Below the pieces are notes generated by a model. It did no database searches. It saw only the letters and a program-made list of their open reading frames with translations, and was not told where the DNA came from. Shown here one piece after another: positions 1-7,363 of a DNA stretch of 7,748 nt (the first letter of the stretch is position 1; each line of letters begins with the position of its first letter). Origin of the DNA: Pseudomonadota bacterium (GTDB taxonomy: Bacteria > Pseudomonadota > Gammaproteobacteria > Burkholderiales > SG8-39); the NCBI GenBank assembly GCA_003242425.1, contig QGUL01000072.1, forward strand, positions 1 through 7,748. Direction: 5' to 3'. The position numbers and the translations under genes are program-made.

Positions 1-2276
1 GGGAAGCGGACGCCCAAACGCCCGGGGAAGGGGCCGATGGGGGTGGGCAGCAGCCCGCCGAAAAACATGGTCATCCCTTCCCCGATGTTGGACGAAAGCA
101 GATAGCGCAGAAACTTGCGGATGTTGGAGAAGATCGCCCGTCCCTCCTCCACCGCCGCGACGATGGTGGCGAAGTTGTCGTCGGCGAGCACCATGTCGGC
201 CGCCTGCCGCGACACGTCGGTGCCGGTGATGCCCATCGCCACGCCGATGTCGGCGTTCTTCAGCGCCGGCGCATCGTTCACGCCGTCGCCGGTCATCGCC
301 ACCGTCGCGCCCTGGCGCTTGAGCGCGGCGACGATGCGCAGCTTGTGCTCGGGGTTCACCCGCGCATAGACCGAAACTTCGCGCACGACGCGGTCGAGTT
401 CCTCTTCGCTCATGCGTTCGAGCTCCTTGCCCGTCACCGCGCGCCCGTCGCTCGCGATGCCGAGCTCGGCCGCGATGACCGCGGCGGTGCGCGGATGGTC
501 GCCGGTGATCATGATCGGCCGGATGCCCGCGCGCTTCGCACGCGCCACGGCTTCCTTGGCCTCCTCGCGCGGCGGATCGATCATGCCCACCAGTCCGACG
601 AACACCAGCTCCTCTTCGATGCGTTCGTCGGCGCTGCGGTGGTCGAAGCTCTCGGCAGGATGCAGGCGGAACGCGACGCCGAGCGTGCGCAGCGCCTCGC
701 CCGCGAGCGCTTCGTTGCAGGCCATGATCTCGGCGCGCCGCTCGGGCGTGAGCGGCCGGATGGTCTCGCCCACCAGTTCCGCGGTGCAACGCGCGATGAG
801 CACGTCCGGCGCGCCCTTGGTCATGGCGAGCAGATGTTCTTCGGCATGCGCATCGCGGTGCACCGTGCTCATCAGCTTGCGTTCGGAGGAGAACGGCACT
901 TCGGCCAGGCGCTCATAGCGCGCATCGAGGACATGAGCTTCCAGCCCGGCCTTGCGCGCGGCGACGATGAGCGCGCCTTCGGTCGGGTCGCCCTGCACCT
1001 GCCAGCGGCCTTCGTGCTGCTGCAGTGTCGCGTTGTTGGCGCGCTCGGCCACCGTCAATGCGCGTTCGAGCTCGTGCCGCAGGGCGCCCTCCACTGCGCC
1101 GCCGTCGGCGCGGCGGACCCCGCCTTCCGGCGCGTAGCCGATACCTTCGAAGTCCACGCGGCCGCTCGCGGTGACGACGCAGCGCACCGTCATCTCGTTG
1201 CGCGTGAGCGTGCCGGTCTTGTCCGAACAGATCACGTCCGCGGAGCCGAGCGTCTCCACCGCGGACAGGCGCCGCACGATGGCGTTGCGCCGCGCCATGC
1301 GATGCACGCCGAGCGCGAGCACCGTTGTGACGATGGCGGGCAGCCCTTCCGGCACCGCCGCGACGGCGAGCGCAACGCCGAGGATCAGCACGCCGAACAG
1401 CCCGCGCATGCCCTGCACGTCCCCGACCGCGAGGATGGTGCCGATCATCAGCAGCGCGATGATGATCACCACCAGGCCGAGCCGCTTGCCGACGCGGTCC
1501 AGTTCGCGCTGCAGGGGCGTCTGCTCGGCGGGCGCGGCCCTGAGCATGCCGGCGATGCGTCCCATCTCGGTCTGCATGCCGGTGGCAGTGACGAGCGCCC
1601 GCCCGCGTCCGTAGGTGGCGATGGTGCCGCTGTAGAGCATGTCGCGGCGGTCGCCGAGCGCGCAGTCGGCCGGCACGGGTTCCGGGTCCTTGGAGACCGG
1701 CACGCTCTCGCCCGTCAGGGCGGCCTCCGCGCATTGCAGCGCCGTGCTCTCGACCACGCGCGCATCCGCGGGAATGGTATCGCCCTCCTCGACCAGGATG
1801 AGATCGCCGGGCACCACTTCCGCGGCGGGAATGCGCTTCCTCTCGCCGTCGCGGATCACCGTCGCCTGCGCGGCCGACATCTTCTTCAGCGCGGCGACCG
1901 CCTGTTCCGCGCGCGCCTGCTGGATATAGCCCATCAGGGCGTTGAGCAGCACGATGGCGAGGATGGCGATGGCCTCGTAGGGCAGCGAAGGATGCGCCGG
2001 GTCGCGCTCGACGAACCACAGCACGGCGGAGACCGCCGCCGCGGCGAGCAGCAGCAACACCAGCACGTCGTTGAACTGGGCGAGGAAGCGCTTCCAGGCC
2101 GGAACCGGCCGCTCGGCCGCGAGCTCGTTGCGGCCGTATTGCGCCAGGCGCCGTGCCGCTTCCTGCTCGCTCAGACCGCAGCACAGATCGGTGCACAACG
2201 CCTGTGCGACCTCTCCCGCGGAGCAGGCGTACGGCACGCACTCGACAATACCCGGTTGTTTTCGTTCCGCTGTCAT
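1..2276 (-). CDS. P2A-type (Ca2+-type) cation-transporting P-type ATPase, C-terminus cut by window edge
   Basis: Inner-membrane ATP-driven cation pump; 758 residues are visible and the rest of the membrane domain lies beyond the left edge. Seen in order: Cation_ATPase_N region (about 15-60, with GLSEQEAARRL and YGRNEL), TM1 about 69-89, TM2 about 99-119, actuator domain with TGES at 188-191, TM3 about 267-284, TM4 with PEGLP at 309-313, phosphorylation motif DKTGT at 352-356 (Asp352 takes the phosphate), nucleotide-domain FSSERK and KGAPD (Lys487), DPPR at 567-570, hinge TGDGVND at 662-668, then TM5 with SSNIGE. PEGLP plus Asn730 and Glu733 correspond to SERCA calcium-site residues, so Ca2+ (or Mn2+) is the likely ion; TM6 ligands are not visible. 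The start is the ATG at 2276, 21 bases after the permease stop, with GGAGG upstream. Odd: five cysteines within residues 13-33 and a Pro/Gly-rich end of TM5. Family call is firm, substrate is inferred. Confidence 0.93.
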   Translation of the reverse strand, partial: MTAERKQPGIVECVPYACSAGEVAQALCTDLCCGLSEQEAARRLAQYGRNELAAERPVPAWKRFLAQFNDVLVLLLLAAAAVSAVLWFVERDPAHPSLPYEAIAILAIVLLNALMGYIQQARAEQAVAALKKMSAAQATVIRDGERKRIPAAEVVPGDLILVEEGDTIPADARVVESTALQCAEAALTGESVPVSKDPEPVPADCALGDRRDMLYSGTIATYGRGRALVTATGMQTEMGRIAGMLRAAPAEQTPLQRELDRVGKRLGLVVIIIALLMIGTILAVGDVQGMRGLFGVLILGVALAVAAVPEGLPAIVTTVLALGVHRMARRNAIVRRLSAVETLGSADVICSDKTGTLTRNEMTVRCVVTASGRVDFEGIGYAPEGGVRRADGGAVEGALRHELERALTVAERANNATLQQHEGRWQVQGDPTEGALIVAARKAGLEAHVLDARYERLAEVPFSSERKLMSTVHRDAHAEEHLLAMTKGAPDVLIARCTAELVGETIRPLTPERRAEIMACNEALAGEALRTLGVAFRLHPAESFDHRSADERIEEELVFVGLVGMIDPPREEAKEAVARAKRAGIRPIMITGDHPRTAAVIAAELGIASDGRAVTGKELERMSEEELDRVVREVSVYARVNPEHKLRIVAALKRQGATVAMTGDGVNDAPALKNADIGVAMGITGTDVSRQAADMVLADDNFATIVAAVEEGRAIFSNIRKFLRYLLSSNIGEGMTMFFGGLLPTPIGPFPGRLGVRF

Positions 2277-2289
2277 CGTCTACGTGTTT

Positions 2290-2294
2290 CCTCC
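2290..2294 (-). promoter_or_regulatory. Ribosome binding site of the P-type ATPase gene
   Basis: GGAGG on the minus strand lies in the 21-base gap between the permease stop and the ATPase ATG. The spacing to the ATG is 13 bases, longer than the usual 5-9. No closer in-frame start codon exists, so the ATG at 2276 remains the best choice. No terminator fits in the gap, which supports cotranscription. Confidence 0.55.
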
Positions 2295-2297
2295 GGT

Positions 2298-3419
2298 TCA
2301 CGCCATCGAGGCGATGGTCTTGCGGAAGCGCGCGAGCGAATACGCGAACAGCGCGCCCCCGATGAGCGCGAGCGCCAGGAGCTGCGGCCACACCACCTCG
2401 AGCCCCGCGCCGCGGAACAGGATCGCCTGCGCGAGCATGACGAAATGGGTGGTTGGCGCGAGCAGCATCACGTCCTGCACCGCCTCCGGCATGCTTTCGC
2501 GCGGCGTCGAGCCGCCCGAGAGCATCTGCATGGGGATCAGCACCAGCATGATGAGCAGTCCGAATTGCGGCATCGAACGCGCGACGGTACCGAGGAAGAT
2601 CCCCATCGCCGTGGTGGCGAAAAGATGCAGCGCGGTGCCGGCCAGGAACAGCGGCACCGAGCCTTCGATCGGTACGCCGAGCAGCCCCTGCACCACGCCC
2701 GTGATCGAGCAGGCCGTCGCGAACAGCACCACCAGCCCCATCGACCAGACCTTGGCGGTCATGATCTCGAACGGCGTCACCGGCATGGCGAGCAGATGCT
2801 CGACGGTGCCGTGCTCGCGCTCGCGCAGCAGCGCCGCGCCGGTGAGGATGATAGAGAGCATCGTCACCTGGTTGATCACCTGGATCACGGCGCCGAACCA
2901 GGATTTGTTGAGCTCCGGATTGAAGCGCACGCGCACGGCCAGTTCCACCGGCAGCGGCGTCGTCTCTTTGCGCCCCTGCATGAAGGTGGCGATCTCCTCG
3001 TTGACGATGGACTGGATGTACACGCTGCCGGTGAAGGCCTGGCTGGTGCGCGTCGCGTCCACATTGAGCTGCAGCGTCGGCGAACGGCCGGCGAGCACGT
3101 CGCGCTGGAATTCGGGCGGGATGACGAGCGCGAAGGTATCGAGCCCCGCGTCCATGCGCGCGTCCATGTCCTCGGCGCTGATCAGCGACGGTTTGGTGAA
3201 GTACGGCGGATAGAAAGCGTCGGCGAGCCGCATGGACAGCTGCGACCGGTCCTGATCGACGATGGCGATGGGCGCGCGGTTGAGCGTCTCCGGCATCGCC
3301 GTCGCCGCCGCGTACACCGAGAAAGTGAAGGCATAGACGATCAGGAACAGCATCATCGGGTCGCGCAGCAGGCTGCGCAACTCCTTCACGCCCAGATGGA
3401 GGATGTTGGCGGCGCGCAT
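2298..3419 (-). CDS. yhhJ: ABC-2 type exporter permease, YhhJ-like
   Basis: Membrane half of an ABC exporter, 373 residues, close to the 375 or so of E. coli YhhJ as I recall it. One N-terminal TM (about 22-42) is followed by a large periplasmic domain (about 43-172). The core then has TM segments near 175-197, 225-248, 257-279, 285-303 and 343-362. Conserved pieces include KELRSLL at 13, PPEFQRDVLAGR at 101, RFNPEL at 165, REREHGTVEHLL at 199-210, the SMPQ and MLSGGSTPRESMP region at 282-311, and PTTHF at 322. The fold repeats the C-terminal half of the RbbA-like protein next door, so the two probably pair as a heterodimer, with both ATPase domains supplied by RbbA. I chose the ATG at 3419 over an upstream in-frame start at 3485 because it follows the rbbA stop by one base, has AGGAG seven bases before it, and gives the family N-terminus. 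The transported substrate is not known. Confidence 0.93.
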   Translation of the reverse strand: MRAANILHLGVKELRSLLRDPMMLFLIVYAFTFSVYAAATAMPETLNRAPIAIVDQDRSQLSMRLADAFYPPYFTKPSLISAEDMDARMDAGLDTFALVIPPEFQRDVLAGRSPTLQLNVDATRTSQAFTGSVYIQSIVNEEIATFMQGRKETTPLPVELAVRVRFNPELNKSWFGAVIQVINQVTMLSIILTGAALLREREHGTVEHLLAMPVTPFEIMTAKVWSMGLVVLFATACSITGVVQGLLGVPIEGSVPLFLAGTALHLFATTAMGIFLGTVARSMPQFGLLIMLVLIPMQMLSGGSTPRESMPEAVQDVMLLAPTTHFVMLAQAILFRGAGLEVVWPQLLALALIGGALFAYSLARFRKTIASMA

Positions 3420-3420
3420 G

Positions 3421-6171
3421 CTAACGCTCCTGTTTGCGCAGCAGCATGAGCGCCAGCGCGAGCAACACGGGGATGGCCAGCGCAAGCGGCACGAAGCTCG
3501 ACTGCAGGCCGTCGAAATCCAGCGCCTTGGAGAAGGTGCCGCGGGCGATGACCAGGAAATGCGTGGTCGGGTAGATGCGGCCGATGAAGGCGCCCGCCCC
3601 TTCGAGCGAGCTCACCGGATCGAGCAGCCCCGAGAACTGCACGGCCGGCACGATGGTGAGCACCGCCGTGCCGAACAGCGCGGCGATCTGACTGCGCATC
3701 ACGGTGGAGATGAGCAGCCCGAAGCCGGTCGCGCCGATGACGTACAGCAGCGCCCCGGCGGCCAGCGCGAGGAAGCTGCCCTTCACCGGTACGCCGAAGA
3801 CGTACACCGCCATGAGGCACAGCAGCAGGAAGCTCAGCATCGCCAGCACCACGTAGGGAAGCTGCTTGCCGAGCAGGAATTCCAGCTTCGAGACCGGCGT
3901 GACGTAGAAGTTGGGGGTCGGGCCGGGCTCCTTTTCCCGCCCCACCGAAAGCCCCGGGGGCGGGGCGGGAATGGGCGTCAGCGGGGTGGGGATCACCGCC
4001 GGGACCATGGCGACGATGCTGCGCACCTCCGGGTTGTAGCGGTAGCGCGTCTCGACGGTGGCGAGCGGGCTCAGCGCGCCCTCGCCGTACATGCGCTTGG
4101 CGTGCGAGGCGAGCCACAGGCTGTGCATGCCCTGCACGTAGCCGCGTACGGTTTCGGCGCGCATGGGCATGGCGCCGTCGATCCAGGCGCCGATCTGCAC
4201 CGGTGTGCCGGCGGAGATGTCGCGCGCGAAACCCGGCGGGATTTCCAGCGCCAGCGCGAGCTCGCCCGCGCGCATGCGCGCGTCGAGGTCGGCGTAGTCG
4301 CGGATCGGCGGCTTTTCGATGAAATAACGCGAACCCGAGACGTTGAGGGCGTAATCGCGACTCGCCGTGGTGCCGTCGCGGTCGAGCACGGCGAAGCTGA
4401 GATCGTCCACGTCCATGGTGATGCCGTAGCCCATCACCAGCATGAGAATCAGGCTGCCCACCAGCGCGAGCGTCAGGCGGATGGGATCGCGCCGCAGCTC
4501 CAGCGTCTCGCGGCGCGCGTAGCTCATCAGGCGGCGCGGATCGAAGCGCCGGTGCCGGTGCGCGCGTGCGGGCGCCTCGACCGTGGTCGACGCCTGCGCC
4601 GCCTGCGAGGCGCTCTCCCCGACCGCCTCCTCCAGATAGGCGATGAAAGCCTCTTCCAGCGTTCTGACGCCGCGCCTTTCGATCAGGGCCTGCGGCGTAT
4701 CGCTCACCAGCACGCGGCCGGCGTGCATGAAGGAGATGCGGTCGCAGCGCTCGGCCTCGTTCATGAAATGGGTGGATATGAAGATCGTCACGCCGTCGCG
4801 GCGCGACAGCTCGATCAGGATGTTCCAGAACTGGTCTCGCGCGACCGGGTCCACGCCCGAGGTCGGCTCGTCGAGGATCAGCATCTCCGGGCCGTGGATC
4901 ATCGCCACCGCGAGTTGCAGGCGCTGGCGCTGCCCCAGCGGCAGCGACCCGGGCAGCGCGTCGGCCGCCTCGACGAGATCGAAACGCTCCAGCATTTCCC
5001 GTACGCGCGGTTCAATGCGCTCTTCGGGCATGCGGAACAGCCGCGCATGCAGCACGAGGTTCTGACGCACCGTCAGCTCGCCGTAGAGCGAGAAGGACTG
5101 GGTCATGTAACCCACGCGCCGGCGCGTCTCCAGGTCGTGCGGATCGACTTTCCTGCCGAACAGCCAGGCCTCGCCCTCGCTCGCCGGCAGCAGGCCGGTG
5201 AGCATTTTCATGGTCGTGGTCTTGCCACAACCGTTCGAACCGAGGAAACCGAAGATCTCGCCGCGTGCGATGCGGAAGCTGACGTGATCGACCGCGGTGA
5301 AATTGCCGAAGCGCATGGTGAGGTCGCGCGCTTCGATGGCGATGTCTTCCTCGCCGCCTGCCGCGCGCGGCGGAATCTCGACCTTGCGGTAGCCCGTGCG
5401 CTGCGCTTCGGGCAGCAGCGCGATGAACGCTTGTTCGAGCGTCGAGGTGGCGGTCTGTTCGAGGAGTTCCGCCGGCCGTCCGGCGGCGAGCACGCGGCCC
5501 GCGTTCATCGCCACCAGCCAGTCGAAGCCCGCCGCCTCTTCCATGTACGCGGTCGCGACGATCACGCTCATGCCCGGCCGCTCGGCGCGGATGCGATCGA
5601 TGAGCGCCCAGAACTGCCGGCGCGAGAGCGGATCGACACCGGTGGTCGGCTCGTCGAGGATCAAAAGATCCGGATCGTGGATGAGCGCGCAGCAGAGGCT
5701 CAGCTTCTGCTTCATCCCGCCGGAGAGCTTGCCCGCCGGCCGGTCGGGGAAGGGATCGAGGCCCGTGGCGCGCAACAGCGCGTCGATGCGCCGCGCGCGC
5801 TCCGCGCGGTCGTGACCGAACAGCCGCCCGAAGAAGTCGACGTTCTCGTAGACCGAGAGCGTGGGATAGAGATTTTTGCCCAGGCCCTGCGGCATGAAGG
5901 CGATGCGCGGCTGCACGGCCTCGCGGAAGCGCCGATCGCCGATGTCGCCGCCCAGCACTTCGATGCTGCCCTGCTGCAGTTTGCGCGCGCCGGCGACAAG
6001 CGAGAGCAGGCTCGACTTGCCCACGCCGTCCGGGCCGATAAGCCCCACCATGCAGCCTGCGGGGATGTCGAGCGTCACGCCGTCCAGCGCGCGCTTGTCG
6101 CCGTAGGCGAGCCCCACGCCGCGCAGCCGCGCGACGAAGACGCCGCCCGCTGCTCCAGCGGTCCCGTTCAT
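3421..6171 (-). CDS. rbbA: RbbA-like ABC transporter: two ATP-binding domains fused to an ABC-2 membrane domain
   Basis: 916 residues, against about 911 for E. coli RbbA (YhiH). RbbA is known as a ribosome-associated ATPase but has the architecture of an ABC exporter subunit. NBD1: Walker [10 protein letters not shown] 46-54, signature LSGGMKQ 149-155, Walker B LLILDEP 169-175, with Ala208 where the H-loop histidine is expected (VATAYMEEA). NBD2: Walker [11 protein letters not shown] 311-320, a divergent signature LPLGQRQ 410-416, Walker B MLILDEP 430-436, H-loop His468 (STHFMNEA). A linker at about 515-548 leads to the membrane part: TM1 about 564-584, periplasmic domain about 585-715, then TM segments near 770-791, 800-823, 828-850 and 892-911. 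The expected TM2 (about 716-744) is Pro/Thr/Gly-rich and does not look like a helix. The ATG at 6171 overlaps the adaptor stop as ATGA. It probably pairs with the YhhJ-like permease. Identity is confident; whether it exports, acts on ribosomes, or both, is open. Confidence 0.95.
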   Translation of the reverse strand: MNGTAGAAGGVFVARLRGVGLAYGDKRALDGVTLDIPAGCMVGLIGPDGVGKSSLLSLVAGARKLQQGSIEVLGGDIGDRRFREAVQPRIAFMPQGLGKNLYPTLSVYENVDFFGRLFGHDRAERARRIDALLRATGLDPFPDRPAGKLSGGMKQKLSLCCALIHDPDLLILDEPTTGVDPLSRRQFWALIDRIRAERPGMSVIVATAYMEEAAGFDWLVAMNAGRVLAAGRPAELLEQTATSTLEQAFIALLPEAQRTGYRKVEIPPRAAGGEEDIAIEARDLTMRFGNFTAVDHVSFRIARGEIFGFLGSNGCGKTTTMKMLTGLLPASEGEAWLFGRKVDPHDLETRRRVGYMTQSFSLYGELTVRQNLVLHARLFRMPEERIEPRVREMLERFDLVEAADALPGSLPLGQRQRLQLAVAMIHGPEMLILDEPTSGVDPVARDQFWNILIELSRRDGVTIFISTHFMNEAERCDRISFMHAGRVLVSDTPQALIERRGVRTLEEAFIAYLEEAVGESASQAAQASTTVEAPARAHRHRRFDPRRLMSYARRETLELRRDPIRLTLALVGSLILMLVMGYGITMDVDDLSFAVLDRDGTTASRDYALNVSGSRYFIEKPPIRDYADLDARMRAGELALALEIPPGFARDISAGTPVQIGAWIDGAMPMRAETVRGYVQGMHSLWLASHAKRMYGEGALSPLATVETRYRYNPEVRSIVAMVPAVIPTPLTPIPAPPPGLSVGREKEPGPTPNFYVTPVSKLEFLLGKQLPYVVLAMLSFLLLCLMAVYVFGVPVKGSFLALAAGALLYVIGATGFGLLISTVMRSQIAALFGTAVLTIVPAVQFSGLLDPVSSLEGAGAFIGRIYPTTHFLVIARGTFSKALDFDGLQSSFVPLALAIPVLLALALMLLRKQER
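3427..3431 (-). promoter_or_regulatory. Ribosome binding site deciding the permease start
   Basis: AGGAG on the minus strand lies seven bases before the ATG at 3419. It is embedded in the last codons of the rbbA homologue (the Gln-Glu-Arg-stop end). The stop TAG, one C and the ATG follow directly (TAGCATG). This arrangement indicates translational coupling and rules out the longer 5' extension of the permease frame. Confidence 0.75.
3907..3987 (-). other. Degenerate transmembrane segment inside the rbbA homologue
   Basis: These codons (residues 729-755 of the RbbA-like protein) encode a run rich in Pro, Thr and Gly, such as [12 protein letters not shown]. The family, and the paralogous YhhJ segment in this window, have a hydrophobic helix here. 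The frame stays open and the segment length is unchanged: 29 residues lie between the conserved NPE and the RExE motif in both paralogues. The plus strand has several runs of four or five G in and next to this interval. It may be a consensus error or a true change. Confidence 0.6.
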
Positions 6172-7241
6172 TGCGGCAGCTTCACCTCGAGCTCAGGGGG
6201 CCAGGGCCGGCTCTGGTCGAGCCGCACGTAGGCCGTGCCCGGCAGTCCGGTCTTGACCTGTTCGATGTGCTTACGCAGCAGCTCCTCCGGTATCTGCGCG
6301 CGCAACCTGAACATCAGCTTTTCGCGCTCGGCGCGCGTCTCCACAGTCTTGGGCGTGAACTGCGCTTCGTCGGCGATGAAGGACACCTTGGCGGGAATGA
6401 CGTATTGCGGCGCGGCATCGATGATCAGCCGCACCTCGGCGCCGATCGGGACCCGCCCCACCTGGGTGGTGGGCAGGAAGAAAGTCATGTACACGTCGCT
6501 GAGATCGAGCAGGTTGAGCACGCGCCCGCCCGCCGCCACCACCTCGCCGACCTGTGCCACACGGTACTGCACTCGGCCGTCGCGCGGCGCGCGCAGCACC
6601 GCATCCTTGATGTCGGCCCTAATGCGCTCGATCTGCGCCTCGGCCGCCCGCACCGCGGATTCGGCGCCGACGATCTGCGATTGCGCGTTGGCGATGCCCG
6701 CCTCGGCCGCCGCGACCTGGGCTTCGGCGGCGCGCAGGGCCGCTTCGGCGCTGCGCGCCACGGCCACGTCGTCATCCACCGCCTGACGGGAAATGTAGTT
6801 CTTCTGCGCCAGCGCCTCCGAACGCGCGGCCTTGCTGCGGGCCTTGTCGAGCTCCGCCTTGCGCTGCTCGACCACGGCTTGCGCGGTGGCTTTCTCGCTC
6901 CGGCGCTGCGCGAGCTGGCTGCGCGCCGTCGCCACCGCCGCCCGGGCGCGCGCGAGCTCGGCTTCGGCCGCGCGCAACTGCGCTTCCAGGACCTCCGTGT
7001 CGATGCGCGCGACCACCTGCCCCGCGGTGACGAATTCGCCCTCGCGCACCAGGATTTCCGCCACGCGGCCTGCGGTCTTGGCGGCCACGTCGATCTCCAC
7101 CGCTTCGATGCGGCCGTTGGCGCTGACGATGAACTCGTTGCGTTTGTTCGCCTGATAGTCCTGCCAGAAAGCCCAGCCGGCCGCGGCCAGTACGGCCGCG
7201 GCCAGAGCGATCAGCAATCTCTTCTTGTTCTCTTTGGTCAT
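6168..7241 (-). CDS. yhiI: HlyD-family membrane fusion (periplasmic adaptor) protein, YhiI-like
   Basis: Periplasmic adaptor of the exporter, 357 residues, similar in length and order of motifs to E. coli YhiI (about 355 as I recall it). Seen: a basic N-terminus (MTKENKKR), one signal-anchor TM about 8-26, the first lipoyl half about 43-82 (NGRIEA, VREGEFV), an Ala/Glu/Arg-rich coiled-coil hairpin about 83-212, the second lipoyl half about 213-243 ([24 protein letters not shown]), and a beta-barrel region about 244-340 ([28 protein letters not shown]). It ends in KLPQ. The protein should be anchored in the inner membrane and bridge the ABC core to the periplasm or an outer-membrane channel; no TolC-like gene is in the window. 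The frame extends upstream to a TTG at 7325, but I chose the ATG at 7241 because the basic-plus-TM start fits the family. There is no clear Shine-Dalgarno before it, so the start is less certain than the product. Its TGA overlaps the rbbA ATG. Confidence 0.93.
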   Translation of the reverse strand: MTKENKKRLLIALAAAVLAAAGWAFWQDYQANKRNEFIVSANGRIEAVEIDVAAKTAGRVAEILVREGEFVTAGQVVARIDTEVLEAQLRAAEAELARARAAVATARSQLAQRRSEKATAQAVVEQRKAELDKARSKAARSEALAQKNYISRQAVDDDVAVARSAEAALRAAEAQVAAAEAGIANAQSQIVGAESAVRAAEAQIERIRADIKDAVLRAPRDGRVQYRVAQVGEVVAAGGRVLNLLDLSDVYMTFFLPTTQVGRVPIGAEVRLIIDAAPQYVIPAKVSFIADEAQFTPKTVETRAEREKLMFRLRAQIPEELLRKHIEQVKTGLPGTAYVRLDQSRPWPPELEVKLPQ

Positions 7242-7259
7242 GGCGGATAAAGGGAATCG

Positions 7260-7276
7260 GGCATGCGGAGCATGCC
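7260..7276. repeat. Short perfect inverted repeat in the adaptor leader region
   Basis: GGCATGC-GGA-GCATGCC forms a 7-bp stem with a 3-base loop, 18 bases upstream of the adaptor ATG. The core GCATGC is itself a palindrome present twice. If transcription starts near 7278 as proposed, the hairpin would sit at the very 5' end of the mRNA, where it could stabilise the transcript or act as an operator. Short palindromes also occur by chance in GC-rich DNA, and no T-run follows, so it is not a terminator. Confidence 0.35.
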
Positions 7277-7284
7277 TCAACGAG

Positions 7285-7290
7285 AGCATA
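7285..7290 (-). promoter_or_regulatory. Candidate -10 box of the minus-strand exporter operon
   Basis: TATGCT on the minus strand matches four of six bases of the sigma-70 -10 consensus. It lies 21 bases downstream of the FNR/CRP-like palindrome at 7312-7325 and implies a transcript start near 7278, giving a leader of about 37 bases before the ATG at 7241. No good -35 hexamer precedes it at 17 bp, which is expected for an activator-dependent promoter. Weak evidence alone; the spacing to the palindrome is the main support. Confidence 0.3.
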
Positions 7291-7311
7291 ACGGGAATGG
7301 GACGGGCCCGG

Positions 7312-7325
7312 CTGATCCAGGTCAA
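7312..7325. promoter_or_regulatory. FNR/CRP-family-like operator in the divergent intergenic region
   Basis: On the minus strand the site reads TTGACCTGGATCAG, matching eight of the ten defined bases of the FNR consensus TTGAT-N4-ATCAA. Its centre is about 40.5 bases upstream of the transcript start implied by the -10 at 7285-7290, the usual position for class II activation by FNR/ANR-type regulators. It also lies 45 bases upstream of the divergent deacetylase ATG, so it could affect both. TTGACC alone could instead be read as a -35 box, but the hexamer 17 bases on (TCCCAT) is poor. No regulator gene is in the window. Confidence 0.35.
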
Positions 7326-7363
7326 CGGCGCACGCAGCGCCTCCGCCGCGGTACCATGCGGCC

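Noticed and set aside
1..65. Frameshift at the left end of the P-type ATPase
   Set aside because: The other two minus frames do not give a better TM5-TM6, and the visible frame reaches the edge with Phe-Pro in register for the LLATQILW motif, so substitutions explain it better than an indel.
913..2391. Minus-strand open frame of 492 codons overlapping the ATPase gene in another frame
   Set aside because: The product is Arg/Ala-rich with no domain. The frame that starts at 2276 carries all P-type motifs over the same bases.
345..3449. Plus-strand open frame of about 1034 codons opposite the ATPase and permease genes
   Set aside because: It is antisense to two proteins with full family motifs. 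Its product is rich in His, Arg and Asp, has no recognisable domain, and reflects the high GC and third-position bias of the real genes.
3403..6231. Plus-strand open frame of about 942 codons opposite rbbA, and a similar one at 6171-7250 opposite the adaptor
   Set aside because: Same antisense shadow effect; His/Arg-rich low-complexity products without motifs, overlapping genes with clear Walker or lipoyl motifs.
7260..7276. Intrinsic terminator between the divergent genes
   Set aside because: The stem is short, no T-run follows on either strand, and both genes point away from it.
7242..7363. Small gene, tRNA or riboswitch in the divergent intergenic region
   Set aside because: 122 bases with no convincing small coding frame, no cloverleaf and no known riboswitch core that I can recognise; promoter elements explain the space.
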